Shown here: positions 1 through 11,610 of the stretch, piece by piece
Layout of the letters: every line of letters begins with the position of its first letter
How positions within the stretch are numbered: the stretch's first letter is position 1
From: Engraulis encrasicolus
Lineage: Eukaryota; Chordata; Actinopteri; Clupeiformes; Engraulidae
DNA length: 64,000 bases
Assembly: GCF_034702125.1 (NCBI RefSeq)
Contig: NC_085869.1
Span: forward strand, 52,100,550 to 52,164,549
Direction of reading: 5' to 3'
Translations under genes and position numbers: made by a program
Notes under the pieces: model-generated
What the model saw: only the letters and a program-made list of their open reading frames with translations
Told to the model about the DNA's origin: nothing
Databases searched by the model: none

Positions 1-129
1 CTTGTGTTGTTGTCTTCACTTTATTCTTTACATTATTGTATTCTACTTGTACACTTTATGAGAGTATCATCAGTGTGTTAACATTTTATTGACTGCAAAT
101 TACAAATTGCAAGTATATGAAAGTTGTTT

Positions 130-235
130 TTTGTTGTTTTTATTTTTTGGATGGAAGATCGTGATAAAAAATCGATATCGTGATTTCATGTTAAAGAATC
201 GTGATACAACATTTTTGCCATATCGCCCACCCCTA
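130..235 (-). mobile_element. DNA-transposon end remnant
   Basis: The reverse complement begins TAGGGGTGGGCGATATGG followed by repeated atcacgat motifs, the look of a hAT-type terminus common in fish genomes. No matching second end is seen within the window. Confidence 0.4.
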
Positions 236-239
236 CTTG

Positions 240-1782
240 AAATCCTATTTTTGTGCGTCTTATTCCGTGACAGAGCTATGTTTCAACCGAGAAAGGTGTG
301 TACTCCTTACTCTAAAACTTGGATCAGCATTTGTCCTGCGCCTCAACCTGGGGTGTGCACAATCTTCCTTCTCTAACTCTACAGGCTCCCCTGGCTTCTT
401 TCCTCATAGAAATGCATGCTTCTCGACCTGTGTTATATAGCCTAGTGCAACATTGTTTGAACAATTTATTAGCTTGTTTTTTATTTACACAAGCTGATGT
501 TCAATGTCAATCTCTGAAGTATGGGAATCTTTTTTAAGGTAGCCCAGTAGTACCGTTCAGTAGTGTAAAAGTGAGGAAATTTGAATTTTTGCACTTGTAA
601 CATGCACGTACACAGTTCAATTCTACAGGCATTTTGCTTGTCAATCGGAATGCATGATATCAAATCAGTGACATCTGAGCCCACACCAGACTAACACGTT
701 ATCCATGTATATGTCGCCACTAGGTAGAACTGTTGACTAGCAATGTAATAGAGTGAACGTGATCATTTATTCCGCCTGAATGTCCACTAAAACAGTCACC
801 AACCTGATATCTTCTGCCCAGAAATGTACAGCATGTACAAACAAATATCTCACCCACCTACACAAACACAGGCACACACAGACCTGTGTAAGGTACATCT
901 GTTCCAAAATCAGATGCCATCCAAATCATGTCAACACAAATACACAGTTTTCCAATTCACCCAACAAGCAAGAAAACAACAGCTGGGTAGGTGTGGGTTG
1001 GTGTGGCTGTGGCGACTGTACGCAGGCGCGTCACTTAAGCTCCTCTTTCTCTTCCTGGGTCAAAGGGCAGGGCTGTTTAAAGGTTGCGACCATCAATGCG
1101 TCTGTTGTCTGGTTTATGGTGACGGATTAGGCATGATACGATTCAGGCTAATGTCTCTCTCTCACTCTCTCGCTGTCTCTCCCCACATTGGTCACATGAT
1201 ACAACAGCTAGCCTAGCACATAGCCTCCCTGGCACACCCCTCTGCAAACAGGAACTCCCAACTCTCGTTGTCTTTTTCTCTTAATCCCTCTGCTTTTTTG
1301 TTTTGTTTGTTGTTGCTCTCTATATTAATCTCCTTTGGGTTCAATGAAGTACATCTACTGTACTATTCAAGCTTGTTGGCATGCTTGTCCTTCAGGAGAA
1401 CCAATCTACTCATCCAGCCAGCCATCCATCCAGCCACTCATCTACCTACCGATCTATTCATGTATCTATGGATTCTATCCATCCATTACCACTGTGCACT
1501 GTACTGCTTCTACTACTAGTACTTCTACTGCCACTTCTCCACAATTCCATTCCAGGGACATTTTGTTGTGCTGGGATGTTTTGCCTCCTTGCCTCCAATT
1601 AGCCTACAGCCTGCGAGACTCGCTAACCAACATTGGCGTCTCCAACCCCCAGCATTCCTCGCATGGAGCATCAGAGATGACATGAGGCGTACATGTTTTA
1701 AGCTTACTGATCTCTCATGGGAGATGGGAAGAAGGAGGAAGGAAAAGGGGGAGGAGGGACGTGGAGGCAGAGGGTGGAGAAG

Positions 1783-1790
<8 letters not shown>
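240..1790. other. No gene recognised
   Basis: Ordinary non-coding sequence with short Ser/Thr/His-rich open frames that resemble no family I know. A pyrimidine-rich and CATC-rich stretch occupies about 1130-1530. Confidence 0.6.

Positions 1791-1864
<74 letters not shown>
1791..1864. repeat. (GA)n microsatellite
   Basis: Uninterrupted GA dinucleotides grading into CAGA units at 1865-1890. Confidence 0.97.
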
Positions 1865-1880
<16 letters not shown>

Positions 1881-1938
1881 CAGACAGACAGAGAGAGAGA
1901 GAGTTCTGAAGGGAAACACTTTTTCCAGTCATCAGTCA

Positions 1939-1940
<2 letters not shown>

Positions 1941-2014
<74 letters not shown>
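1941..2014. repeat. (CA)n microsatellite
   Basis: Uninterrupted CA dinucleotides, 74 bp. Confidence 0.97.
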
Positions 2015-2018
<4 letters not shown>

Positions 2019-2478
2019 CACACACACACTTGCTTACATCATCCGGAACTAAAAACAGAGATGGCCATTTAAAGCAAAGATATTCGGCTACGCCAGAGGC
2101 ACGGAGGTTTAAGTTAGCTATAACCACGCTGACCGCCGACATGTGAGAAAGCAATACACTTACAAATACGCAAGCAAGAAGCCACAGCAGAGCTCCGACT
2201 GAGACCCAACACTTGCGGGACCTCGCCAAGCCCATAAACACTGTAATTATACCCCCTTTATAGAGATTCTCAAGTGTATTTGGGTCATACTTAGGAAAAA
2301 AAACACATCGCGGCATTGGGCATTGGGCATAGTCTGTGGAGATAACAGGGAAGAGATGCACACACAGCCTACAAGGAGGGGGAAAATGGAGAGAGAGAGA
2401 GGGGGGGGAGAGACTGTGAGTGAAGGAGTGGGGAAGAGAGAGAAAGAGAGAGGGGGGGAAAGAAGCAGACTGTTGCGC

Positions 2479-2760
2479 ATATATAATTCTTCACAACTTC
2501 CTTGCTGCCTCCCTCCTCCTCTCGGAGCCGAGTTCCCCGCTGCCATTCATCATCCTCAGCAGCGGCGGCTGCAACAGCAACAACAGCATCCGGTCTGATT
2601 TCATTTCAGCATCTACTACTACATACAGGCTTTTATTATAGTGCTGCTGGTCCCTGGCTGCTGTTCCCAGCTCTGACTCCAGTCTGGACGCCGGTATTGC
2701 CTACTGTGGCAGTGAGCGGAGAGATTCAGAGAACAACTTATGGAATATAAACAGACAGAG
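2479..2760 (+). promoter_or_regulatory. Weak candidate promoter
   Basis: CATATATAAT at 2479-2488 is followed by a pyrimidine-rich initiator-like stretch and a GC-richer 200-bp segment with CAG/CGG triplets. No coding exon can be tied to it, so this is a guess from composition. Confidence 0.15.
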
Positions 2761-2830
2761 ATTAATGCACAGCAACCGCCTGCAGCCCTTTCTGGGCTAT
2801 GGGAGAGGGCTGTGCATACACAAAGCAGGG

Positions 2831-2832
<2 letters not shown>

Positions 2833-2906
<74 letters not shown>

Positions 2907-2994
2907 CAGAACATGTTGGAGAGATCGAGCCTAAGAAAGAATGAGAGAGACAGTGAGCAAGAGAGAGAGGGGGGGAGTGACAAGGAGGAGTGGA

Positions 2995-3054
<60 letters not shown>
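2833..3054. repeat. Two (GA)n microsatellites
   Basis: GA tracts at 2833-2900 and 3004-3054 separated by purine-rich sequence. Strand asymmetry makes this a possible H-DNA (triplex) region. Confidence 0.95.
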
Positions 3055-3057
<3 letters not shown>

Positions 3058-3244
3058 CCAGTGAGTGCACAGCACACGCATGGAAAGCTGTTTGTAGCTC
3101 TTTGTTTAAAAAATGGTGACTGGTAGAGAAGAGGTCAGACAGTATACAACAAATTCCAGAGACCTCGTCCAAATGAGCAGCTGGATTGGAAGGGTTGTGG
3201 GGGGTACCATAGCAACAGAGGGGGTAATATATCTGGGGGATATT

Positions 3245-3330
3245 AGGGCTGGGAATTGATCCAGAATTCCTGTATCGATACGATTCCGATCCAGAAGGTC
3301 ACGTTCCGATTCGATCCACGATCCAGGTTG
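3245..3330 (+). mobile_element. DNA-transposon left-end remnant
   Basis: Starts agggctgggaattgatccag and continues with iterated cgatacgattccgat motifs, a layout seen at ends of teleost hAT-type elements. No partner end is identified. Confidence 0.35.
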
Positions 3331-3374
3331 TCACTTTAACTCATTTAACGCATGCCTAGAATTGTAAGATTGGC

Positions 3375-3422
3375 TATAAAAACCTAAATATCTCAGCCTC
3401 TGAAGCATACGCAAACATGAAA
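3375..3422. repeat. Dispersed repeat shared with 36153-36190
   Basis: aatatctcagcctctgaagc recurs at 36160 (one base different), with similar flanks (aaaaccta/aaaaccca and aaacatga). Confidence 0.6.
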
Positions 3423-3724
3423 TACCTTGGAATGAGAAAAAGAAGTGGGAAACTTGGTATGAGAGAGAAAGGTGAGAAAAGACTGGCCGTGTGTATTTGT
3501 GCATGTAACCTGTGAATGTGGCAGAAAGCTACAGGATGTGGTTGAGAAAGGGATGAAAACAAACAAAAAGCATGCCACGCGTAGAAGTTGGATGGACAGC
3601 ACAGGAAAACGAGGCGAGTGGTGGAAGGGGACGTCAAGGACGTATGGCACCCGTAAAAGACGTAAGCTTACAGATAGGGGTACGTGTCGGAAGGTAAAAT
3701 AGGCTTTTACCTGCCACCTAGCAT

Positions 3725-4190
3725 GGCAAGGCATTGCTAGCCAGGGGTCCGTTTCTCGATCCTTGTCGTTGCTGACCGTCTTAAGACCGTCTCAAGACGT
3801 AACACCATTCCCTTGGATTTAGTGGTGAGCGTCGCTGTCGAGAGAGAGTTGAGTCGCTCTCACGAAGGACGTTGCTACCGTCGTTAGCAAAGACGCTTTC
3901 GAGATACGGACCCCAGGTATTGCCCTCCTAGTGACGCAACACCTTCAGTATTGCTTCTAAGTCAGGCCAAGAGCAATACAAATATCATTTCTGAGCTCCC
4001 GAAAAATCGGGAACCTCTCCCACTTTGTCGGGAAGCATACAACCATTAGCAAACCAAGGAAGGCAGGTCGACCATGCCGTTTGGGAAATGTTAATTGTCA
4101 TGCTCTTGGTCAGTTAATTGTCATGCTCTTGCTCAAGTCTCGAAGAGATTTGAAAGTCGATGATAATCAGGCTAAGGCGTTGCATGGCAA
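3725..4190. repeat. Dispersed repeat copy A (interrupted by the MITE)
   Basis: gccctcctagtgacgcaaca, later the agcaatacaaatat segment and gagatttgaaagtcgatgat, recur in the same order at 50838-51220. The ERV LTRs carry the first about 45 bp. No coding content. Confidence 0.75.
3745..3913. mobile_element. PIF/Harbinger-like MITE
   Basis: Ends GGGTCCGTTTCTCGA and TCGAGATACGGACCC form imperfect terminal inverted repeats, flanked on both sides by CAG (3742-3744 and 3914-3916). A 3-bp CWG target duplication and a GGG start fit PIF/Harbinger. The element is 169 bp, non-coding and inserted into another repeat. Confidence 0.7.
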
Positions 4191-4414
4191 GGCATAGGTG
4201 GGTGGCATCATGCAAAGCAAAGTGAGACAGGTGATGGAAGGAGATGTCAAGGACGGCCATCATGAGTCCACGACTGGATACATTTTTTTCTTTTTTATTT
4301 CCCCTGTGCCTGAGTGGGCACATTTGCCACGCTCCAAAAACAAGGGGAAACACATGACTTCCCACCGCCTGCCTTGGTCACCAAGTTATAAAAGATTCAT
4401 AAAGTCTCCGCAGC

Positions 4415-4440
4415 AGGCAGGCAGGCAGGCAGGCAGGCAA
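4415..4440. repeat. (CAGG)n microsatellite
   Basis: Six near-perfect CAGG units. Confidence 0.85.
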
Positions 4441-4664
4441 GCCAAGTTCCGACTCATTTTTTGCTTGGGTTTTATTTTTTTCATTCTTTTCCTGTTCTTG
4501 AACCAGTGTTTCCCCACCACTGTGCTTCACATTTATTTAAACCCCATCAGCTATGTGAACCAAATGAAACACTGAAACTGAATAATGACTCTTGCTGAAA
4601 AAGAGTTCAAATGGGGTATACATTTGCAAAGGGCCTGCCCTTTCTGATCATTTGAGTCCCACCA

Positions 4665-4771
<107 letters not shown>

Positions 4772-5853
4772 TAGAAAGACCCCAACTGCTGGGGCGGGGT
4801 GGGGTGAGAATGACAGGGACACAAACTCATATGACAGGTCTTCTGTGGAGGAAACCAAAAGGAAGGGGGGGGGGGGGCTCTCCCGCAAGGCAGTTATGAC
4901 TAAGCAGAGCTCTATGGGCTCGACCTCATGCTTGACATGCCCGGCATTGCAGCGAGAGAGTACAGCACAGCAGAGCACAGCACTGCAGGAAAAGCATGTG
5001 GACGCTGATGCATTGCATAGGGGATGGTGGTGGAAGGAAAGGGGGGCGTGGCCCCGCTGTCAAGGTGTGTCAGGAAAAGATAGATTCCTTCCTCTGCTGT
5101 CTGCTGACGCATGTTGACACCAGAGGCAGAATCATTCTGTAAAAGCTTTGGCAAGGGTAATACTTAATAACTGTTTTGTAATGCATTAAATACTGTTGAG
5201 TAAAACCCATTTTTGACGTTGGTGTACAGAATTTTAGCTCATTTTTCATGGTGCGTTTATCTCTGAAAAACAGGACAAAATATCCTTGAGATATCAGACA
5301 CATCATCTTAAGACTTCTCAACAAGGCCAACTGACTGGAGCATGAATGCCCTTCACCTTTACAATATCCCTCAGTTAGCTTAAATGATAGGCTGTCTACA
5401 GCTGAAAACACAGGATCTGTGTTTTCAATCTCCCCAACATTACATTGCTTGCCTAAACAGAAATTAAGAAAACAAACTCCAGTGCACAGGTTACAGGTTG
5501 CCAAATGAACACCGACTTCTGTAACACAATACAAATATGCACCCTTTATTTTATGACAATGTTTTCAGATAAGGGTTCAAATAATGAACATTCCGCCGTT
5601 TAGTCCACGAATAAATGAATGAAAATCTTTTTTCCCCTTCACAAAACGCCCGTGGAGATATGTGCTACTGAGTTGGAATGTCGCGCGCTGCCACTACTAC
5701 TATTACTACTACTGCTGCTGCTGGGTTGTGCCTCTCAAACAATGCAACGATATCAGCCATGGCGACATATTCCATTGCTTATGGCATAAACCAAACGCGC
5801 TTTCAAATGCAGACCCTTGACCTAAAGAATTCACTGACGTTTGATTGAAGGTT

Positions 5854-6093
5854 TTATTCACGGGCGTAAAACGTGGACATGGCTACTACAATGTGTTGAG
5901 ACAGCTCAAACAAAGCCACGTTGAAAAGCACTAGCAAAAAAATACTGAGGGACACTGGTAGGTAAGGAACAAGACATAATCCGCCTCTTCTGATGTCGAA
6001 TCCGATGGTCATCCCATCACTAAGCATCCCATCCATTCTCTGGAAACCCGTAGCCTCCACAACAAAAGGGTCGCGCTCGAGACCAGTACGCAA
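5854..6093 (-). CDS. Unrecognised short ORF with a hydrophobic segment
   Basis: An open frame of 79 codons on the minus strand. From its middle it has LVPYLPVSLSIFLLVLFNVA, a convincing single membrane-spanning or signal-anchor stretch, followed by a short polar tail and a stop. I recognise no family. It sits in the GC-richer island, has no obvious splice donor, and may be chance. It is listed because hydrophobic clustering of this kind is rarer than in the neighbouring frames. Confidence 0.15.
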   Translation of the reverse strand: MRTGLERDPFVVEATGFQRMDGMLSDGMTIGFDIRRGGLCLVPYLPVSLSIFLLVLFNVALFELSQHIVVAMSTFYARE

Positions 6094-6249
6094 GCAACAA
6101 GGACTACCCTTGCATTATTTTTTGTCCTCCGTGGCTATTACTAGCCTGTGGGTGGCACAATGTAGCCATATTTTGGGAGTCTACAAACGCTACATTCTTT
6201 CACTCTTGGAATTCGGTTCAGAAAGCTGAACTACAAGCACAGCAAATCG

Positions 6250-6640
6250 CAGCAGCCACCGCCGCCGCCGTGGTTTCATCATCCAGCTCAACCACACAGC
6301 AAACCAACTTTTGCCTCAGTTCGAAATTCCTTCTCTCCTCTTACCTTGGTATAACTCCTGGTGGTTCGGACCAAGGGAAGGGTGAGCGTATAGGTCCACG
6401 GCAACCCTCTGCCTTGCCCTTTTCGCGTCCAAAGAGGTCGGAAATTTAAATCAGTTCGTAGCTCCAGGGAACCTCCAACTTCGTGGGATCTCTCCACAGC
6501 GATTTGAGCCCCGTGCACTAGCCAACTCAATGCACTGGTTTGACGAGTGACGTCACGGCTGCCATGGCTCAACCATGGGAGGAGGTAGGGAAAGGAGGAG
6601 TGGACCATAGAAGAGAGAGAGATGTTTCCTCCTTTCATTG
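6250..6640 (-). promoter_or_regulatory. Candidate promoter/first exon with a perfect CRE
   Basis: TGACGTCA, the full palindromic cAMP-response element, lies at 6548-6555 within unique, moderately CpG-containing sequence. On the minus strand an AAG|gtaaga donor-like site occurs near 6341, so a first exon from about 6540 to 6342 is possible. There is a CCG-rich patch at 6257-6270. No protein is identifiable, and the transcript is hypothetical. Confidence 0.25.
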
Positions 6641-7488
6641 GTGCTAAGTGTCAGTGAAGTTACATTGTATCTTTTTCTACTCAATATGTGTAGTATTGTA
6701 CCACAAACTATTACAATTTAAACGCCTTCTTGGCTAACCATCTGGACGTTTCTCAACATTAGACCTATTTTCTAGCATAAACAAACAAATAAATCAATAA
6801 ATAAATAAATAATTAAATTAAAAAAACTAGTGAAATAAATACTGTTCTAATAGGCCAAAGTTCCTCACCAGCATAAAAAGAAAAAATCTATCTATATCTT
6901 TTTAAATAGAATTAATATATTTTCATATGCTACTGTAACTTACTGGCTAAAAGTAACAATTCCTATTACAAGTAGCCTATGGGCCTACTGTAATTTTGGG
7001 AGGGTTTCTTGTCAGTTTTGTAGGTAGCCTAGGCTACTAATTGGTACAGTGGCATTATTGCATAGAGGTTGAGACTGACGTGACATGACATGACCTGTAT
7101 CATCAAGCGTGACACAGGCCTATAATAGTGTAAGAGCACTTTTTTTTACTAATGGCTCTGTACTAGACTTTGAACAGCCCATATGCCAGCTAAGGTAATT
7201 GTTTTACATTCCCAGATACATTAGCCTAAATAGACACAAATGGGAGGCAATCCAGAAGAGTAAACAAAAAACAGTCTCCAAGACAACCTTATCCCTTTCT
7301 GTGTTTTCCTTGCGTGATAGTCATCTTGCTATTTATAGAATTATAGCCTATCGCATGTCTATGCAATCTGCTTTAGCCTATCCCTTTCAATAGCCTATTT
7401 CCAATATTAGTAACAACAAGCCTATTTATTATTTCTGTATGTTTAATTTTCCCCTTAAAATCATTTTCCTCTGAAAAGTTTTACTGTA

Positions 7489-8437
7489 GGGTGACTTCAG
7501 GTAATTTGAGCCACTTTTTGGTAAATCGCTTGGGAAAATAACAAAATACCATCTATGCACTTTTAATGTGTATATATAATTAATAACTACTATATTTCAT
7601 CATTTTGTGTTGGAATTATATTATAAAACATAATTATTTAGGCCCCACAAGTCTTGAAACCCTGGATGTGGCAACTTTTTTGGAAGGAGACGCTTCAGCT
7701 AATTTGAGCCACCTTATCTGGTAATTTCAGCCGGTTACATAAAAAAGGGAAAAAGTCAATAATTCATAATTCCTTTTCATACTAAATCACAATTCTGTAC
7801 AGCCACATGTCTCTGGACAGTGTTCATCCTATTTTTTCACTTTTTCTGTCTCCTCTCTTTTCATCTGCATTCATTTCTTTTCACCTGTCATCTTCCTTAA
7901 TTTTTCCTCCAAAAGTACACAAACATGAGCTAGCTACCGCTAAACAGCAGCAAACAGCAGCAAACTCCCATTGATTATAATGGTGGCTCAAATTAGCTGA
8001 ACGTGGTGGCTCAAATTACCTTAACCCACTGTGCTAACAGTTGAAACACCATAAACATACTTTTTTCCAAAAAGGGTAATACTATGCCACACTAACAAAC
8101 ATTATTATAGTGCATACCATCCACACAGAAAACATACTTTGTTTTTTATGTGTATATCTACTGGTATATGTAAGTTATAATACTTATAATAATTTGGCTA
8201 ACTTTAGCGTGCCATGCTAAATTCCATGCAACTTTCTGGTGCAGCCTTCATTGGAATAAGTATCCTGTCCACCATATCAATCAAAACTCAATAAAATCCC
8301 CTGTTACATGTAATGAACTGTTGTGGCAACAGATTCCCATACTTTGTAGTCATTGGGTCTCATTTCCAGAGGGGCTAGAACCCCAAAACCTTAAATGGCT
8401 CATTTTAGCTGATGGCTCAAATTACCTGAAGTCACCC
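7489..8437. mobile_element. Non-autonomous TIR transposon with iterated AATTTGAGCC motif
   Basis: Perfect inverted ends GGGTGACTTCAGGTAATTTG.../...CAAATTACCTGAAGTCACCC extend about 25 bp and are flanked by TA on both sides (7487-7488, 8438-8439). The motif AATTTGAGCCAC or its complement recurs inside near 7697, 7984 and 8010. There is no transposase ORF. The TA target duplication suggests a Tc1/mariner-type enzyme but the family is unknown to me. Confidence 0.8.
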
Positions 8438-10060
8438 TACTTGGGAAGGACATTGCACAGGACCGTGTTTAGTAATTCTGGCTTTGAAAGCATTCCAACT
8501 CATAAAGGGTGTGTTTCATTGTACTGCTACCATGGATACCAGTAACATGGCTTAAAAAATTGCCCCTATCGTTCACCAACATTAACAGCACTTACAAAAA
8601 ACATACCCCTGGTTCTTCACAGTTGTTATCTGGAAGTTCATGTGACACTTTGAATTATGTCAGAGGGAACTTGAAGTGCCATTCAGAGACTTAGGCGTTG
8701 TTCAGCTATAACAATGAACTTACCGCCATGCTCATGTGAAACACAGCTCAATCATTAACTCAAGTGCAACTGCTTCCATCAGTGTGGAGCCTGGCTCTCC
8801 ACCCAGGAGCAGTGTGCCGATAACACAAAGATTACAGAGCATTGCTGAATGGTATAGGCAAGGCCGTAACCAAACATTTTCAAATACTGAGGTCAAATAC
8901 TGTGTGCTGTATTGCATTCTGTACATTTAGAATACTTCAAACTCTTCAGTCAAATTCTCAAGTTCGTTTCCTTTAATCACTGCCTTGAGGATAAATGGGG
9001 GTGGCGTATACAGACTGAATTTATAATTGTTGATCATATATCAATTTTCATCACAGATACATTGCGGAAAAAAATATAGTGGACATGACCTCTGTGTCCT
9101 CAATGGTAGTTACAGCCATGGGTATAGGTCCTCTAAAAGCCTGTCGGTTTAATCATTGACAGCCACAGGTGCCTGTATTAGACTGCTGCCTATCCCCACT
9201 TGGCATCAAGTTGGTAAACTTGTGACATTTACAGGAAACGCTTTTTTCACAATTTACCGTATATAAAGTAAACATATTGCTTCAGTTAGTGGAAGGGCCA
9301 CTGACGGTAGGCTATCCGACATGTGCCAGGGAATGTTTCTGCCGCACTCAGAATGGAAACTCCAGTCAGCTGACTGTGAAGAGAGACAAACTTGTAATAA
9401 AAAAGGAGTAGGCCTAACCATATTGATTGACCTCAAGGAGGTTAGCAAGAAATGCTATGCAGGGTCATACCCCTTCTTAGTGAGACAGAAAGCACACAAC
9501 GTGATGCTGGCAATCAATACAGTAGTAGCCTAATGAAGAGAGACATCATGTAACAATGCATTGCTGTTGTGTGTCAAAGCAGCTTCTTGTGAGAATGTAA
9601 TTCTCCATGGATATGTGCTTTAATTTCGACTTAAGACAAAGAATCATTGTTTAATCGTTTGATTTGTCTGTCTTGTTTTCATCAAACATTAATCCCCTTT
9701 GAATTCCACTTGTGTTACAACATTGCCATTATGGTTAATGAGAACAACCCAGCCTTCAGCTCGACATAAAAAATGCAATTTATTAGCTATGCTTAAAGCT
9801 CAATTATGCAAACAGAATTAAGTATAAAAAAAACAAAACATACATAGAATGTCAGCATTTAGAATTGCCCTTGTTTATCTTTGCACTAATGAATGTGCAT
9901 GTTGTTTGTAAAATCGAAAGGCCAGTAAACAGTGTAAATAATTGCTTCTGTCAAGGAGGTTAAGTAGCCTGTTGTTACAATCTTTCTTGCTTTGTTTTTT
10001 TTGCTTGTTTGTTTGTTTGTTTTTTTAAATTTTAAGAACAGTTCAGACCCTATGTGGCCT
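8438..10060. other. No gene or repeat recognised
   Basis: AT-rich single-copy-looking sequence with only short chance ORFs. Confidence 0.5.
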
Positions 10061-10231
10061 TTTCCGTGTCTCAAACAGCTAAGGCACTGACTGTAATGCC
10101 AGGAACCCGGGTTCGATCCCTGCCTGAGGTCATTTGTCAATCTTCCCCAATGTCTCTCTCCCACTCGCTTCTTATCACCATCTCACACTGTCCTGTCCAA
10201 AAAAGGCTCAAAAGCCCTTAAAAAACGACCT
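10061..10231 (+). mobile_element. tRNA-derived SINE
   Basis: tRNA-like head with box-B-like ggttcgatccctgcc, then tgaggtcatttg and the pyrimidine-rich body ctctcccactcgcttcttat ending cactgtcctgtcc and an A-rich tail. The same body occurs at 32100-32250 and, inverted, at 28085-28220. Confidence 0.75.
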
Positions 10232-10570
10232 ACCTTGAGCATGTCACCACCCCCCGTCCTGCTACCATAGAGGGCTTGTTGGGCTGCTCCCTCGCACAGA
10301 AGAGGCATGAATACAGTTATGTTGAGCACTGTGCATTGTGCTGTTCTATGTCAGAATGACACATGACGACTTTCTAAACTAGACTGCCTGTGCAGTCGCC
10401 TTCGACTGCTTAAGGTATATCCCCGAAACGCGACGCTTCCAGTGCCCCATCATTCCTACCACTCCCGTCCACCATTTCGTAAACGTATATACAGACGTGA
10501 CATGACGCGTATAGGCTTAAAACCAAACGACTATTGTGAAAATGAAGCAAAAAATGGGGCAAATGGTAAT

Positions 10571-10893
10571 ACTGTTTTAATGGTTCAGTGGATATACCAC
10601 ATTAGGTACAGTGTAATAACCAGTGTAACAATATTTAATACCATGTAATTTTTTTACTTACATCATGTGTTTGTGCGTAAGTGGTATTACATGGTATTGC
10701 ATATTGTTACACTGGTATTACACTATATTACATGGTATTGCATACTGTTACACTCGTTACTACACTGTACCTGATATTGCATATTGTTACACTGGTATTA
10801 CACTAGTATTAAATGGTATTAAATATTGTTACATTGGTTATTACACTGTACCTAATATGGTAGATTCACTGAAATGGTGAACCATTAAAATAA
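10571..10893. repeat. Foldback (inverted repeat) of the GTTACACTGGTTATTACAC family
   Basis: 10571-10655 is closely the reverse complement of 10806-10893, including ggtacagtgtaataaccagt against actggttattacactgtacc-type sequence. The 150-bp middle repeats the same GTTACACTGGTATTACAC motif two more times. Confidence 0.8.
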
Positions 10894-10902
10894 GGTGTTA
10901 CC

Positions 10903-11481
10903 GGGCAAATCAATCCACCCAGTCAGAAGTTATGGGCCAAATGAAAATTCCGCCATTTTGAAAGTGTTGTCTTCCAAACTCGAATCAGTTCATGAACCTA
11001 CCCTAGAGCATTCACACACAAAATCTGGGACAAATCCATCCAACCCGTCAGTAGTTATGGGTCAAACAATAATTCGGCCATCTTGAATTCAGCCATCTTG
11101 AAAGTCTTGACCTCCAAACTCGAATCAGTTCATGAACCTACCCTAGAGCATTCACACACCAAATCTGGGACAAATCCATCTACCAGGTCAGAAGTTATGG
11201 ACCAAACAAAAATTCGGCCATCTTGAATTCAGCCATCTTGAAAGTGTTGACCTCCCAACTCGAATCAGTTCATGAACCTACCCTAGAGCATTCACACACC
11301 AAATCTGGGACAAATCCATCCACCCGGTTAGAAGTTATGGACCAAACAAAAATTCAGCCATCTTGAATTCAGCCATCTTGAAAGTGTTGACCTCCAAACT
11401 CGAATCAGTTCATGAACCTGTCCTGGAGCATTCACCCAAAAAATCTGGGACAAATCCAAACATCCGTTCAAAAGTTATCGC
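10903..11481. repeat. Tandem array, period 140 bp, about four copies
   Basis: The landmark gccatcttgaaagtgttgac (or a close variant) starts at about 10952, 11092, 11232 and 11372, exactly 140 bp apart. Each unit also contains cgaatcagttcatgaaccta. Copies differ by few bases. Confidence 0.9.
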
Positions 11482-11501
11482 GTTAACACGAAAGACCTTA
11501 C

Positions 11502-11565
11502 GCGGCGGCGGCGGCGGACGCGGACGCGGCGGCGGCGGCGGCGGCGGACGCGGCGGCGGCGCACG
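11502..11565. repeat. CGG/GGACGC-rich tract
   Basis: Almost pure (GGC)n with interspersed GGACGC, strikingly GC-rich in an AT-rich region; G-quadruplex-prone on the + strand. Confidence 0.85.
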
Positions 11566-11610
11566 CAAAACCATTATATCCCCGACGCTCCGCGTTTCGG
11601 GGATATAATT

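Larger units (their letters stand above)
4870..7488. other. Mostly unique sequence, no confirmed gene
   Basis: Contains a GC-richer part at about 5680-6640 (see the separate regulatory and ORF entries), then AT-rich sequence with an (AAAT)n patch at 6782-6815. No repeat family or protein is recognised. Confidence 0.5.
10416..11607. mobile_element. Composite element bounded by 17-bp inverted repeats
   Basis: TATATCCCCGAAACGCG at 10416-10432 is the exact inverse of 11591-11607. Inside are a foldback (10571-10893), a 140-bp tandem array (10903-11481) and a CGG/GGACGC tract (11502-11565). The right end also forms a 13-bp hairpin (11573-11585 with 11597-11609). No ORF of a known transposase and no clear target duplication. 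Confidence 0.6.

Noticed and set aside
2762..3172. Ser-Leu or Arg-Glu repeat ORFs
   Set aside because: Translated (GA)n/(TC)n microsatellites.
5068..5534. A 154-codon minus-strand ORF
   Set aside because: No recognisable domains, no CpG or codon signal, and no splice context; probably chance.
10903..11481. CRISPR-like array
   Set aside because: The whole 140-bp unit is repeated with no unique spacers, and the genome is eukaryotic.
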